A stretch of 64,000 bases of DNA, from contig FSRD01000001.1 in assembly GCA_900129675.1 (NCBI GenBank), positions 2,593,501 to 2,657,500 on the forward strand, in the 5' to 3' direction. Every line of letters starts with the position of its first letter. Within the stretch, counting starts at the first letter, position 1. The stretch comes from Bradyrhizobium erythrophlei. Lineage in GTDB: Bacteria; Pseudomonadota; Alphaproteobacteria; Rhizobiales; Xanthobacteraceae. Made by a program: the position numbers and the translations under genes. Positions 62,643-64,000 of this stretch are shown here, piece after piece. The notes under the pieces are model-generated. The model saw only the letters and a list, made by a program, of their open reading frames with translations, did no database searches and was not told the origin of the DNA.

Positions 62643-63824
62643 TCAGGCGGCGGGCTTCATCACGGCCCCCTCGATGACGACGCCTTGGGTGACATACTTC
62701 CACAAGGCCACAAGAAGCTTGCGCGCCAGCGCCACGATCGCGCGCTTGCGGCCTTGCTGGCTTCGCTCTTTGAACCAGCGTGTCAGGGCCGACTGCGGCT
62801 GGTGACGTACCCACAGCCAGGCGAGCTGGATCATCGTGGTCCGCAGCCTTGGATTGCCGGCCTTCGACACGCCCTGCTCGTGCCGGATGCCCCCGCTTTG
62901 CCAGGGCGTCGCCGCAAGGCCCGCATAGGCGGCGACCTGGCGGCGGTTGGAGAACTGCCGGTAGAACGCCTCCGACCAGAGCACGGCCGCAAAGTTGGCG
63001 CCGAGCCCTTTCAAAGCCAGCAGCATCGCTACTGGATCCAGTGCGGCCTTCTCGTCTGCAGGCTTCTCTGCAGGCTTCCTGGCTGCGGCCAGCAGACCAT
63101 CCCGCTCGGCCTCGACCGCCTTGATCTGTTCCAGAAGCAGTTCGATCCGATCGAGTTCGCGGCCGATCTGCGCCCTCAAATGCGACGGCAGCTCTCGCCC
63201 GTCTCCGGTGCGCAACGTCTCAAGCCGCGACCGCCGATCCCGCCGCAAGGGCGCATAGTCGGATATCCCTTGCGAGAACAGAAGCCCCTTGATCCGGTTC
63301 ACATGGGTGATCCGCTCGGCGATCAATGCCTGGCGCTCGCGACAAAGCCTGCGGCGGTCCTCCTCCTCGGGCGAGGGCGCAACCACCATCGCGCAGACCC
63401 GTGGCTCGCCGCGCTTGTAGGCCAGAAGCGCCCGCAGCAGCGTCTCGCCATCGAGCCGGTCCGTCTTGGCCCGTCGTCGCCGGCGCGGCGTCGCAATCGA
63501 GGCGGGATCGACCACGTGGCTCTCGATCCCCTCCTGTTGCAGAACACGGTGCAGCCAGAACCCGTCCAGCCCCGCCTCCTGTATCGTGATGATCGGATAG
63601 CTTTGGCCGGTCCGGACCTCCGTCTTGCGCTTGAGCTCCGCAAACAGCGTCAAAAGCTCGGCCATATTGCCAGCCGCGACGCTGTGCTTGGACATCTTTT
63701 CGCCTTTGCCCGGCGACAGCGACGTCACAAGCCACGTCGAACGGCTCAGTTCCAGCGACACAAAAATTGCGCCAATATAAGTGCGGATAGCGGTCAGTCC
63801 GTCGGAAGGATGATCGAGCAACAT
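62643..63824 (-). CDS. IS110-family transposase/recombinase
   Basis: A 393-residue enzyme with an N-terminal DEDD RuvC-like domain and a C-terminal Tnp_20 domain. Acidic residues: E25 (VSLELSRS, where most members have Asp), E83 (IQEAG), D122 and D125 (KTDRLD). The C-terminal block VAAYAGLAATPWQSGGIRHE contains the SG motif expected for the catalytic Ser, followed by VSKAGNPRLRTTMIQLAW. Full length and apparently intact. Long antisense frames over it are not genes. Confidence 0.92.
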   Translation of the reverse strand: MLLDHPSDGLTAIRTYIGAIFVSLELSRSTWLVTSLSPGKGEKMSKHSVAAGNMAELLTLFAELKRKTEVRTGQSYPIITIQEAGLDGFWLHRVLQQEGIESHVVDPASIATPRRRRRAKTDRLDGETLLRALLAYKRGEPRVCAMVVAPSPEEEDRRRLCRERQALIAERITHVNRIKGLLFSQGISDYAPLRRDRRSRLETLRTGDGRELPSHLRAQIGRELDRIELLLEQIKAVEAERDGLLAAARKPAEKPADEKAALDPVAMLLALKGLGANFAAVLWSEAFYRQFSNRRQVAAYAGLAATPWQSGGIRHEQGVSKAGNPRLRTTMIQLAWLWVRHQPQSALTRWFKERSQQGRKRAIVALARKLLVALWKYVTQGVVIEGAVMKPAA

Positions 63825-63898
63825 CGTCGTCTCCAGGTTGAGAGGATCAGCAACCTCAGTCTGGCTTCAGACCTGGCCGCTATCCACCCCCATGGAAT

Positions 63899-63956
63899 CT
63901 TCGCGGAGCCTGTCATCGGGCGCGCATTCGCGCGACCCGTTGGCTCGCAATGACGG
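63899..63956. repeat. Right part of the split palindrome, with 37-nt module
   Basis: Resumes at CT and continues tcgcggagcctgtcatcggg ... gcaatgacgg. Bases 63902-63938 are the exact reverse complement of the 37-nt block at 21254-21290 and 42769-42805. The final 44 bases of the window hold no recognisable feature. Confidence 0.85.
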
Positions 63957-64000
63957 CTTCACCGCGACAAATTCTGCAGCAGCAAATTCAACGCCGCGCC

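Larger units (their letters stand above)
62126..63898 (-). mobile_element. IS110-family insertion sequence (IS1111-like layout)
   Basis: About 1.77 kb. Boundaries are defined by the interrupted palindrome; both junctions share only CT (62124-62125 and 63899-63900). There is one transposase gene (minus strand), a short 5' side (~75 bases) and a long 3' non-coding side (~515 bases), as in the IS1111 subgroup. Short subterminal inverted repeats CATGGGG lie 2 and about 4 bases inside the ends. No target duplication beyond CT. Confidence 0.85.

Noticed and set aside
61986..63953. 655-residue plus-strand frame across the IS110 element
   Set aside because: Antisense to the transposase, no domain, and it crosses both insertion boundaries.
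1..64000. tRNA, rRNA and riboswitch genes
   Set aside because: No T-arm or acceptor pairing, rRNA core sequence or known aptamer core was recognised in a visual scan; a covariance-model search was not possible.

Overview
The window is a 64 kb, GC-rich chromosomal stretch from an alphaproteobacterium, most likely Bradyrhizobium or a close relative. The reasons are the gene families (Bug/TctC receptors, LivFGHM-type transporter, BTLCP protease next to an RTX adhesin, DUF1236, DUF4239 and SPW-repeat proteins), the short 'cgtcattgcgag...gcaatccat' palindromes between genes, and the overall codon bias. No rRNA, tRNA or CRISPR array was seen.

Layout. 0-7 kb: the 3' end of an assimilatory nitrate reductase, a Tat-exported bicupin of the oxalate decarboxylase family, a CBS-pair protein, AMP nucleosidase, a 3-methyladenine DNA glycosylase fused downstream to a gene remnant, and a vapBC toxin-antitoxin pair with its operator. 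7-11 kb: an accessory, gene-poor stretch with a broken Bug receptor, three small double-glycine-leader peptide genes (one frameshifted), tiny membrane peptides and dispersed repeats. 11-23.7 kb: a DEAD-box helicase, a Bug receptor/lyase/M29 peptidase cluster, an amidohydrolase, a secreted MBL-fold protein, a tandem pair of alpha/beta hydrolases and a two-gene ABC exporter. 24-30.8 kb: a complete branched-chain-type ABC importer with an embedded acyl-CoA synthetase.

31-43 kb is a surface-adhesion region: a DUF1311-type secreted protein, a LapG-like periplasmic cysteine protease, a 2172-residue FecR/VCBS/RTX adhesin behind an AT-rich leader, and a CHASE2 adenylate cyclase. The type I secretion ATPase and adaptor that could export the adhesin lie at 53.8-56.8 kb. 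43-52 kb holds a dipeptide-type ABC importer whose operon begins with a textbook sigma-54 promoter and contains an AtzG-like small subunit plus an amidase, which suggests nitrogen-regulated uptake and hydrolysis of an amide compound. 52-62 kb holds small stress and envelope proteins, a VOC protein, a ketopantoate-reductase-like enzyme, a DUF4239 protein and an MFS transporter. The window ends with an IS110-family element inserted exactly inside one of the palindromic repeats.

The points that look least described are the double-glycine peptide cluster with CRP-like operators at constant spacing, the IS110 insertion at a CT core inside a REP-like palindrome with a three-way-junction RNA candidate in its non-coding end, a 37-nt hairpin module shared by different palindrome families, and a tandem hydrolase copy whose nucleophile Asp is Asn.
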